This document shows positions 1-5,474 of a stretch of DNA of 6,272 bases, one piece after another; the first letter of the stretch is position 1, and each line of letters begins with the position of its first letter. Source of the stretch: Minisyncoccota bacterium (GTDB lineage Bacteria > Patescibacteriota > Minisyncoccia > UBA6257 > HR35); contig JAPYWP010000039.1 of assembly GCA_028276315.1 (NCBI GenBank), forward strand, positions 1 through 6,272, given 5' to 3'. The notes under the pieces were generated by a model, which made no database searches, was not told the origin of the DNA, and was given only the letters and a program-made list of their open reading frames with translations. The translations under genes were made by a program, and so were the position numbers.

Positions 1-3000
1 GAATCAAAAAAGCGATCAGCTTCCAGAAATTTTAGATAAAATTCCAGAAGTTGCATCATTTAATGAAAAAATTTCCCAGAACATAACAGAAAATTCATTA
101 AATTTAATACAAAATTCTCAAAATATTAAAAAAGAAGAAGCAAAAATTTCATATGAGAACAAAAAGAAAATAAAAGACGAATCTAATATTCAACAAAAAG
201 AAACTAACCAGTTACCTCAAAAAGAAATTGAAACAAAAGATAATTTAAAAGCTAAACAAACAATTCAAGAAAGTAAAAAAGAAATAGCAAAATCAGATAA
301 TAAACAAAATAACCTGCTAAAGCCAGTAAAAATTGAAGAAACTAAAAAAGAAACTGAAAGTTTAAATAATAAAACTACAACTAGTCAAAAAATAAAAATA
401 TCTGGAGGCGGTGGAGGCGGCGGTGGTGGATATGTTGGAGGTGGTAGTGTTGTTCAGCCAAAAGATAAATGTAAAGAAATTGCTGATAAAGGAAATTTCC
501 CAAAGATAATCATTAATGCTATAAAATTTGAAGGAGAAAATACAAAAGATGAGTTTGTTGAGCTTTATAATCCTAATGATTTTGATGTTGATCTTACTTG
601 TTTTTCTCTTGTTAAAAAGACTGCAGGAAAAGGCGAGGGAGAGTTTTCGAATCTTGTAAGTAAAAGTGATTTTACAGGCAAAATCCCGGCAAAAAGCTTC
701 TTTTTAATTGTACACCCATCATCAACTTATAATGAAATAAAAGATTTGCAATATTCTTCTGCTTCATATAGCATTTCTAAAAATAATGTTGTTGCAATTT
801 TAAATCCAAAAGGAGAAATAGTAGATTTAGTTGGTTTTGGTGATGATGAAAGTAAAATTAGAAATTCAGAAACTAAACCATTTATATTTTCAAAATTACA
901 AGAAGATGAATTTATTGAAAGAAAAAATTTAAAAGATACAGATAACAACTTTGAAGATTTTTGGATAACAAAAAGAAGCCCTTATAATACAAAAAAATCA
1001 AAATTACCCCATTCAAATTTTATTGAACTTAAAGATTTTGCTATTGAGTATTTTGAAATAATTCCTCAAAATTCAAAACTTTATATAAAACTAAAAGAAC
1101 TAAATATTCCTTCTTCAAATCAAATTTTTAAAAATAAATTAACTTTTTCAACATCAATACCAGAAGTTTCTTTTGAACTTTCTTATGATAATCAAGAAAA
1201 AATTTTTATTTATGATTTTTGCCCCAGTAAAGGAAATTATAGTGCTGAATTTAAAATTTATGATGAATCAAACGAAATAAATTTTGTAGCAACATCAACT
1301 CAATTTGAAATACCAGACGGATTTTGCAATAAAAATGTAAATTATAAAATTTTATTTAGTGAAATTTTAATAGAAGGAGAAAATTCTTATGATGAGTTTA
1401 TAGAAATTTATAATCCAAACAATTTTGAAGTTGATCTTTCAGGATGGAAAATTGTTAAAAAAACTAAAAGTGGTAGAGAAACAACAATTTTATCTAACAG
1501 AACAGAGCCTAAATTAGAAGGTAAAATAAAGCCATACGGTTATTTTTTGATTTCAAATTCAAGTTCAAGTTTTAAAGATGCTGCGGATTTAGTTTATAAC
1601 TATAACAGTTCAAAAGCACTTTCAGAAAATAATACATTAGTTTTAATTAACCCTGAAGGAAAAGAAATAGATAAAATTGGTTGGGGTGATGTTTTGGATT
1701 TTGAAACTAAAGCAGCGCAAAATCCAAATAAAAATTATAGTTTAGAGAGAAAAAAATCTAAAAATTCTAATTTAGAGACTCTAAATACTATAGAAAAAGA
1801 TTTTGGTAATTTTTATGACTCAGATAATAATGAGTTTGATTTTATTTTACAACAAAATCCAAATCCAGAAAATTCTAACGTAATAAAACCTCCAAAAAAT
1901 AAACCTACAAATTTTAAAGTTGAAACAGTTTATTCAAACTTAGATACAGGCGGTAAAGCATTAAGTTGGTGGTTTAAAGCTAGAAAAGAGAATCAAATTA
2001 TGAAATTTTTATGGAATCAACCAGGAATTTTATCATCCACTAGCTCAAAATATTCAATCTCTTATATATTTTCAACAACATCAGATTTTTCAAACTTATC
2101 AGAAGATTTAATTAAAGATTATCAAAAAACATATATTGATATTAATTTGCCTGAAATTAAAGATGATGGTTCTCTTGTCGAAATTCAATATAATATTTGT
2201 AATTTAAAATCTGGTTATTATAGATTTTTTCTTGAAATAGAAGATGGAGAAAATAAAAACGAAGTTGCTTTTTATAACTTTTTTAGAAGTCCTCATCTTT
2301 TTCCCTGCCCACCAGAAAAACCAAATGTCCAATACACAATTTACGAAGAAAATGAAAGAACTTTTCTAAAATTGTTTTATGAAGATGGAAAAGATTACGA
2401 CTTTATTGCTACTGATATTCCATTAGAAACTATTTATTCTGACAATTTCCCAAAATATAGGGTTTTTTATATTTTCAAGCTTTCTACAAATACCGAAGAT
2501 CTTTTAGATGATTTTAAATTTTATGAAAAACCAGATTTTATAGGTTTTTATCCTGATAATTTTGAATATGATTTTGTTGAAAGACAAATGATCTATGACC
2601 TTACTCCATTTGAACCTGGGAAAACATACTATATTGGAATTAGAACAATTTCTCCCTATGATTTCTTCTACTATGGAGTTGTTAATAAATATTTTACAAA
2701 TCAACCACTTTCTGTTTGTAAAAGTGGTAATATTTTTGATTCTTTTCATCCAAATGTATGCTTTTTAAATCATAATGGTTACCCTTATGGTGGTTATCAA
2801 AATAGCCCTTGGGCCTATGTTAATGATTTTTATGATCCAGAAGGACATCAAACACCTGCTCCAACATATTCAACAAAAGCAAGAGAATGGTCAGCTGCTT
2901 TAGATTTAATAGATTTAATGAAAGCATATCCTCATTTGGTTTCTTCTACAACAATTATTTCAATTCAAATTCCGCAAAAACAATATACTCCTAAATTTTT

Positions 3001-3532
3001 AAAATATGTTAAATTTTATAAAGAAAACAATACTCTTTATGTTGACTTAAAAGCAAAAGAAGATATAAATAAGGTTCATCTTTTATTATTTAATTTTCAG
3101 CCATTAAAACAAAATGATTTTCCATGGAATAGTGGTGGTTTTTATCCAAGAGCAAGATACAATAAACTTTATCCAAGCAGATTAAACATAAATTATGGAC
3201 CTGATAGTATATGGGTAGAATTAGGTGGTGGTTGTTATTCTCTGCCCTTTGGAAATAGAACTTTGGATGCAATTTATACTGGAGAGATTATAAATGAAGA
3301 TTGTGAACAAGGAAGATGCAATATAATTTATTCTGATAAAAATACAAAGATAGAAATATTAAAAGATATAAATTATGATTTTGATGATGAAGTTTTCTTA
3401 ATGGGGATATTTTATGATGTTGGTTGGTCTCAAACTTGTGCTACACCAAGTGTTTTTTGTAGTGTTTTTTGTGTTGAAGGTAAAGCTATAGAGATTGCTC
3501 CATTTAAATTTGGTGTAGAGTACAATTTTTAG
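1..3532 (+). CDS. Multidomain surface protein with two lamin-tail domains (5' partial)
   Basis: The frame is open from base 2 to the TAG at 3530-3532 (1176 residues visible); the true start lies upstream of the window. Residues 1-133 are Lys/Glu/Gln/Asn-rich and probably disordered. Residues 135-148 form a Gly-rich linker. Lamin-tail domain (LTD) 1 spans about 166-331 and LTD2 about 447-626, both with the E-G-E-N...D-E-F-x-E-x-Y-N-P start typical of bacterial LTDs. Ig/FN3-like beta regions lie at about 340-442, 633-763 and 770-906; the last has a clear FN3 signature, Y-D-L-T-P-x-x-P-G-K-T-Y-Y. Residues 907-1176 are unrecognised. The 14 cysteines, several regularly placed at domain borders, suggest disulfides and a location outside the cytoplasm; a signal peptide would be upstream and cannot be seen. 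No C-terminal membrane anchor or sorting motif is visible. In known families LTDs are adhesion or binding modules; the ligand here is unknown. The LTD calls are strong; the FN3/Ig calls are moderate. Confidence 0.9.
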   Translation, partial: NQKSDQLPEILDKIPEVASFNEKISQNITENSLNLIQNSQNIKKEEAKISYENKKKIKDESNIQQKETNQLPQKEIETKDNLKAKQTIQESKKEIAKSDNKQNNLLKPVKIEETKKETESLNNKTTTSQKIKISGGGGGGGGGYVGGGSVVQPKDKCKEIADKGNFPKIIINAIKFEGENTKDEFVELYNPNDFDVDLTCFSLVKKTAGKGEGEFSNLVSKSDFTGKIPAKSFFLIVHPSSTYNEIKDLQYSSASYSISKNNVVAILNPKGEIVDLVGFGDDESKIRNSETKPFIFSKLQEDEFIERKNLKDTDNNFEDFWITKRSPYNTKKSKLPHSNFIELKDFAIEYFEIIPQNSKLYIKLKELNIPSSNQIFKNKLTFSTSIPEVSFELSYDNQEKIFIYDFCPSKGNYSAEFKIYDESNEINFVATSTQFEIPDGFCNKNVNYKILFSEILIEGENSYDEFIEIYNPNNFEVDLSGWKIVKKTKSGRETTILSNRTEPKLEGKIKPYGYFLISNSSSSFKDAADLVYNYNSSKALSENNTLVLINPEGKEIDKIGWGDVLDFETKAAQNPNKNYSLERKKSKNSNLETLNTIEKDFGNFYDSDNNEFDFILQQNPNPENSNVIKPPKNKPTNFKVETVYSNLDTGGKALSWWFKARKENQIMKFLWNQPGILSSTSSKYSISYIFSTTSDFSNLSEDLIKDYQKTYIDINLPEIKDDGSLVEIQYNICNLKSGYYRFFLEIEDGENKNEVAFYNFFRSPHLFPCPPEKPNVQYTIYEENERTFLKLFYEDGKDYDFIATDIPLETIYSDNFPKYRVFYIFKLSTNTEDLLDDFKFYEKPDFIGFYPDNFEYDFVERQMIYDLTPFEPGKTYYIGIRTISPYDFFYYGVVNKYFTNQPLSVCKSGNIFDSFHPNVCFLNHNGYPYGGYQNSPWAYVNDFYDPEGHQTPAPTYSTKAREWSAALDLIDLMKAYPHLVSSTTIISIQIPQKQYTPKFLKYVKFYKENNTLYVDLKAKEDINKVHLLLFNFQPLKQNDFPWNSGGFYPRARYNKLYPSRLNINYGPDSIWVELGGGCYSLPFGNRTLDAIYTGEIINEDCEQGRCNIIYSDKNTKIEILKDINYDFDDEVFLMGIFYDVGWSQTCATPSVFCSVFCVEGKAIEIAPFKFGVEYNF
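404..448 (+). other. Gly-rich linker between stalk and first lamin-tail domain
   Basis: Within the surface protein, residues 135-143 are nine consecutive glycines, followed by Tyr-Val, three more glycines and Ser. The codons mix GGA, GGC and GGT, so this is a GC-rich island in DNA that is otherwise mostly A and T. It separates the charged, probably disordered stalk from the folded domains and most likely acts as a flexible hinge. Confidence 0.8.
497..994 (+). other. Lamin-tail domain 1 of the surface protein
   Basis: Residues about 166-331 run from the F-P-K-I-I-I-N-A-I beta strand through D-E-F-V-E-L-Y-N-P-N, a V-D-L-V-G-F-G-D strand and the closing D-T-D-N-N-F-E-D-F segment usual at the end of bacterial lamin-tail domains. 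Cys157 lies nine residues before the domain, mirroring Cys442 before the second copy. The in-frame TTG at 746 falls inside this domain, so it is not a believable start codon. Confidence 0.82.
530..595 (+). repeat. Direct repeat, copy 1 (lamin-tail core)
   Basis: These 66 bases match 1373-1438 at 54 of 66 positions by direct comparison, without gaps and in the same reading frame. They encode the conserved first half of lamin-tail domain 1. Most differences are silent or conservative, which suggests an internal domain duplication kept by selection or by occasional conversion between copies. Confidence 0.8.
1340..1879 (+). other. Lamin-tail domain 2 of the surface protein
   Basis: Residues about 447-626 repeat the plan of the first domain: D-E-F-I-E-I-Y-N-P-N, V-D-L-S-G-W-K-I-V, a G-Y-F-L-I-S strand, N-T-L-V-L-I-N-P-E-G, I-D-K-I-G-W-G-D, S-L-E-R-K and a closing N-P-N-P-E-N. 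The V-D-L-S-G-W core is the standard form. The first domain has V-D-L-T-C-F at this point, so the second copy is closer to the family consensus. Confidence 0.87.
1373..1438 (+). repeat. Direct repeat, copy 2 (lamin-tail core)
   Basis: Second copy of the 66-base unit at 530-595, with 12 mismatches and no gaps, encoding the start of lamin-tail domain 2. The shared ends are GAAGGAGAAAAT and GTTGATCTT. Similarity at the DNA level falls off after this block, although the protein-level match continues. Confidence 0.8.
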
Positions 3533-3561
3533 TTGCAAAATTTTAAAATATATGTTATAAT
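3533..3561 (+). promoter_or_regulatory. Sigma-70-type promoter with extended -10, upstream of ribA
   Basis: The -35 box TTGCAA (3533-3538) is followed by a 17-base spacer and a perfect -10 TATAAT (3556-3561). A TGT at 3553-3555 supplies the extended -10 TGn element. The -35 box begins on the base after the stop codon of the surface-protein gene. The predicted transcription start is near 3568, giving a leader of about 135 bases before the ribA ATG. AT-rich DNA yields chance TATAAT boxes often, but exact spacing, a five-of-six -35 box, the extended -10 and an intergenic position together make this a good candidate. Confidence 0.72.
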
Positions 3562-3616
3562 AGGGTTATATCATGAAAAATTCGCCAAAAAATATGTTAG
3601 TTATTATTCTCTTTTG

Positions 3617-3689
3617 TGGTCGAGCGCGCCGGCCATGATGTTTTAATTTAAATTAGAAAATAATAAAAAATGGCCGGCGCGATCGGCCA
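3617..3689. repeat. Inverted pair of GC-rich 19-base arms, each itself palindromic
   Basis: The left arm TGGTCGAGCGCGCCGGCCA (3617-3635) and the reverse complement of the right arm TGGCCGGCGCGATCGGCCA (3671-3689) agree at 17 of 19 positions; the inner 11 base pairs are perfect. The left arm can fold alone as TGGTCG/CGGCCA with one G-U pair; the right arm folds as TGGCCG/CGGCCA. Each arm has 15 of 19 G or C, in strong contrast to the surroundings. The arrangement recalls paired REP-like elements, but no known family is recognised. Confidence 0.85.
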
Positions 3690-3700
3690 TTTTTTATTTT
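3665..3700 (+). terminator. Intrinsic terminator, probably bidirectional, just before ribA
   Basis: The stem AAAAAATGGCCG (3665-3676) pairs perfectly with CGGCCATTTTTT (3684-3695) around a seven-base loop, GCGCGAT. The T-tract continues as TTTTTTATTTT to 3700. The A-tract on the 5' side becomes a T-tract on the other strand, so it could stop transcription both ways. It can end the surface-protein transcript and also transcripts from the promoter at 3533-3561. The ribA ATG is only five bases further on, so ribA expression needs readthrough or a promoter not identified here. Confidence 0.8.
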
Positions 3701-3704
3701 ACCC

Positions 3705-4352
3705 ATGAGTTTGGATAAAATAATAAGGGTAACAAAGACAAAAATACCAACAAACTATGGAAATATTTGGTTTTTCTGTTTTAATTTTGGAGAAAGAGAT
3801 GTTTTTTTAATATCTAATAAATTAAAAATCAATAATCCTCTAAATCTTAGAATTCATTCAGCTTGTATTACAAGTGAAATTTTTGGATCATTAAAATGTG
3901 ATTGCAAACTTCAATTAGATTTATTTTTAAATATTCTTGGAAAAGAAAAAAAAGAAAGCTATGCTTTAATTTACTTTCCCGATCATGAAGGTAGGGGGAT
4001 AGGAATTTTTAATAAAATAAAAGTTTATGAAGTTCAAAGAAGGCTTAATTTAGATACTTATGATGCAAATAAGCATCTTAAATTGCCAATAGATGCAAGA
4101 GATTATAAGCCAACTATTGAAATTTTAAGATACTTTAAAATAAATAAAGTTATTTTATACACAAATAATCCTAATAAATTTAAATTTTTGAAAAATTATA
4201 AGATAGATGTAATTAGAAAACCACACATTGCAAAACCAAATTCTTTTTACTCATTAAAATATCTTCAGACAAAAATAATAAAAGGAGGCCACTTAATAGA
4301 TATTGAAGATTTAAATAAAATTATTTTCAAAGAAAGTAATTATGTTAAATAA
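3705..4352 (+). CDS. ribA: GTP cyclohydrolase II (RibA)
   Basis: The protein (215 residues; E. coli RibA has 196) opens the imidazole ring of GTP, releasing formate and pyrophosphate to give the diaminopyrimidine phosphate that starts riboflavin synthesis. Zinc ligands Cys54, Cys65 and Cys67 stand in R-I-H-S-A-C and S-L-K-C-D-C, with Gln70 after them. H-E-G-R (94-97), Tyr108, the catalytic pair Asp130/Arg132 in I-D-A-R-D-Y, L-Y-T-N-N-P-N-K (151-158) and T-K-x4-G-H-L (189-197) all match the family. E. coli has Glu in place of Ala53. There is no fused RibB domain. The last 17 or so residues extend past the usual end. ATG 3705 is chosen because I-R-V-T-K-T-K-I-P-T aligns with the normal N-terminus and no standard start codon lies in frame upstream before a stop. 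No Shine-Dalgarno is visible; the preceding bases are the terminator T-tract. The 3' end overlaps the next gene by 11 bases. Confidence 0.93.
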   Translation: MSLDKIIRVTKTKIPTNYGNIWFFCFNFGERDVFLISNKLKINNPLNLRIHSACITSEIFGSLKCDCKLQLDLFLNILGKEKKESYALIYFPDHEGRGIGIFNKIKVYEVQRRLNLDTYDANKHLKLPIDARDYKPTIEILRYFKINKVILYTNNPNKFKFLKNYKIDVIRKPHIAKPNSFYSLKYLQTKIIKGGHLIDIEDLNKIIFKESNYVK

Positions 4353-5295
4353 AATAAAAAAAAATCAAATATTTGATCTGCACCTTGATTTAGAAGTTTA
4401 TTTTAATCCAAGACTTAGAAAAATTTTAAATTTTAAATATTCAAAAATAGATAAATTAGAAAAAAATAGGCATTTTGATCTTGTTCAGGCAAAAAAGGTA
4501 AATTTAAAATATGCTGTTGTTCAAATCCAAGCTATTTATCTTAAAAAAAATAAATTAGAACCGCTTTTAAATTTTAAAGAAGCTCTTTATAATTTGGAAA
4601 ACTTTAAAAAGAAGGCAGGAAAATTTTTTAAAATAATAAGCAAAAAAAGTGATTTAGATGAATTAAATAATAAAATAGGGATTATTTTAGGTTTTGAAGG
4701 TTTAAATTTTGTCTCTAATATTAAAGATTTAGAGATTTTATGGAAAAGTGGTATTAGGGTTTTTGGTCTTTGTTGGAATTTTGAAAATAAAATATGTGGA
4801 GGGCTTTGGTCTAATAAAGCTATTTCATCTTTTGGTAGAAAATCTATAGATTTTCTAAATAAATTAAATGCGATAATTGATCTTGCTCATGCAAATGAAA
4901 TTAGCCAATTAGAAGCAATTAAAATTGCAAAAAATTTTATTTTTTCACATAATAATATAAGAAAAGTTTCTGATTTTAATCAAAATATAAGTGATAAAGT
5001 TTTAAAAAATTTAAAAAATAAAAAAACTTTAATAGGGCTAACCCTGCTTCCAAAAGCATTAAAACCAGAAAACTCTTTTAATTCATTTTTAAAAAACTAT
5101 AAATTTTTATATAAAGAAAATAAAAATATTGTTGCTATTGGAAGTGATTTTTTTGGATTTGATTTTGAAAGCTCTCCTAAAGGAGCCAAAAACTATGTTG
5201 AATTTTATAAAAACCTTTTAAAGCATAAAGTGAATATTTCTAAATTATTTGACAATACATATAAATTCTTTTATAATATAATATCAACATGGTAG
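4342..5295 (+). CDS. Peptidase M19 family (renal dipeptidase-like) metallohydrolase
   Basis: The 317-residue protein has the M19 metal-site pattern in order: His14 and Asp16 in F-D-L-H-L-D-L, the bridging Glu119 in G-F-E-G, His183 in I-I-D-L-A-H-A-N, His203 in F-S-H-N-N and Asp269 in I-G-S-D-F-F-G. The family cleaves dipeptides, often with a D- or dehydro-residue at the C-terminal side, using two zinc ions. Two positions differ from human dipeptidase: Trp145 stands at the active-site His position, which I recall as common in bacterial members, and Gln214 (F-N-Q-N) replaces the Arg of H-P-R-N-L that binds the substrate carboxylate. Substrate choice may therefore differ. No signal peptide or membrane segment is visible, so it is probably cytoplasmic. 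ATG 4342 overlaps ribA by 11 bases; an in-frame TAA at 4312 leaves no standard start codon further upstream. It overlaps the next gene by 7 bases, which suggests coupled translation. Confidence 0.88.
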   Translation: MLNKIKKNQIFDLHLDLEVYFNPRLRKILNFKYSKIDKLEKNRHFDLVQAKKVNLKYAVVQIQAIYLKKNKLEPLLNFKEALYNLENFKKKAGKFFKIISKKSDLDELNNKIGIILGFEGLNFVSNIKDLEILWKSGIRVFGLCWNFENKICGGLWSNKAISSFGRKSIDFLNKLNAIIDLAHANEISQLEAIKIAKNFIFSHNNIRKVSDFNQNISDKVLKNLKNKKTLIGLTLLPKALKPENSFNSFLKNYKFLYKENKNIVAIGSDFFGFDFESSPKGAKNYVEFYKNLLKHKVNISKLFDNTYKFFYNIISTW

Positions 5296-5474
5296 AGAAA
5301 GAAACAAAAAAAGAAACAGAAATAGATATTAAAGCTTATGAAAAATTTATCTCAAATAGAATAAGGCAACAAGAAAAAGATCTTGAAGATTTATCTAAAT
5401 TAATTTCTGAATCTTTAAACTTATCTAAAGAAAAAGCCCTAGATTACCTAAACGAAGTTAAAAAAATATTTTGA
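5289..5474 (+). CDS. Small helical hypothetical protein (61 residues)
   Basis: I do not recognise this protein. It is highly charged and predicted helical: a Lys/Glu-rich start, then roughly residues 14-60 with spaced Ile, Leu and Tyr, which could form a coiled coil or helical hairpin. It has no Cys, signal peptide or membrane segment. The ATG lies inside the end of the M19 gene (7-base overlap) and the TGA shares four bases (TTGA) with the next start, so it sits between genes in a tightly coupled set. That position, and codon use like its neighbours, support it as a real gene despite the size. It may be a subunit or adaptor for the downstream protein; this is inferred from position only. Confidence 0.68.
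   Translation: MVEKETKKETEIDIKAYEKFISNRIRQQEKDLEDLSKLISESLNLSKEKALDYLNEVKKIF

Larger units (their letters stand above)
3568..3704 (+). promoter_or_regulatory. Structured leader of the ribA operon, or a short ncRNA ended by a terminator
   Basis: Between the predicted transcription start and the ribA ATG lies a leader with two GC-rich self-complementary arms (3617-3635 and 3671-3689) separated by 35 AT-rich bases that include the palindrome TAATTTAAATTA (3643-3654). A 21-codon reading frame (ATG 3573, TGA 3636-3638) starts about five bases after the predicted transcript start and ends exactly after the left arm. This could be an attenuator controlling ribA, or a separate RNA of about 130 nt. 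It does not resemble the FMN riboswitch, the usual leader of riboflavin genes. Both the arm-to-arm fold and the right-arm hairpin end against the T-tract, so a simple terminator/antiterminator switch is not obvious. Confidence 0.42.

Noticed and set aside
727..948. Minus-strand reading frame of 73 codons
   Set aside because: It lies wholly within the surface-protein gene, antisense to lamin-tail domain 1, and is low-complexity Ser/Phe-rich. The same applies to minus-strand frames at 2504-2749 and 3090-3272.
3617..3695. Classical terminator/antiterminator switch
   Set aside because: Not accepted as shown: the long arm-to-arm stem also ends at base 3689 against the T-tract, so both folds look like terminators. 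Kept only as an open question in the findings.
3568..3704. FMN riboswitch in front of ribA
   Set aside because: The region lacks the conserved FMN-riboswitch blocks (such as the AGGG...GGGG and GACCGGCGG-like segments) and is too short once the terminator is excluded.
4281..4288. Perfect Shine-Dalgarno-like AAAGGAGG
   Set aside because: It encodes Lys-Gly-Gly of the conserved RibA C-terminal G-G-H-L motif. The nearest start-like codon downstream (TTG 4303) meets TAA at 4312, and the M19 ATG is more than 50 bases away.
5471..5474. Alternative genetic code (TGA as Gly)
   Set aside because: No internal TGA occurs in more than 1900 codons of clear coding sequence, Gly is encoded by GGN, and TGA ends the 61-residue gene exactly where the next gene starts.
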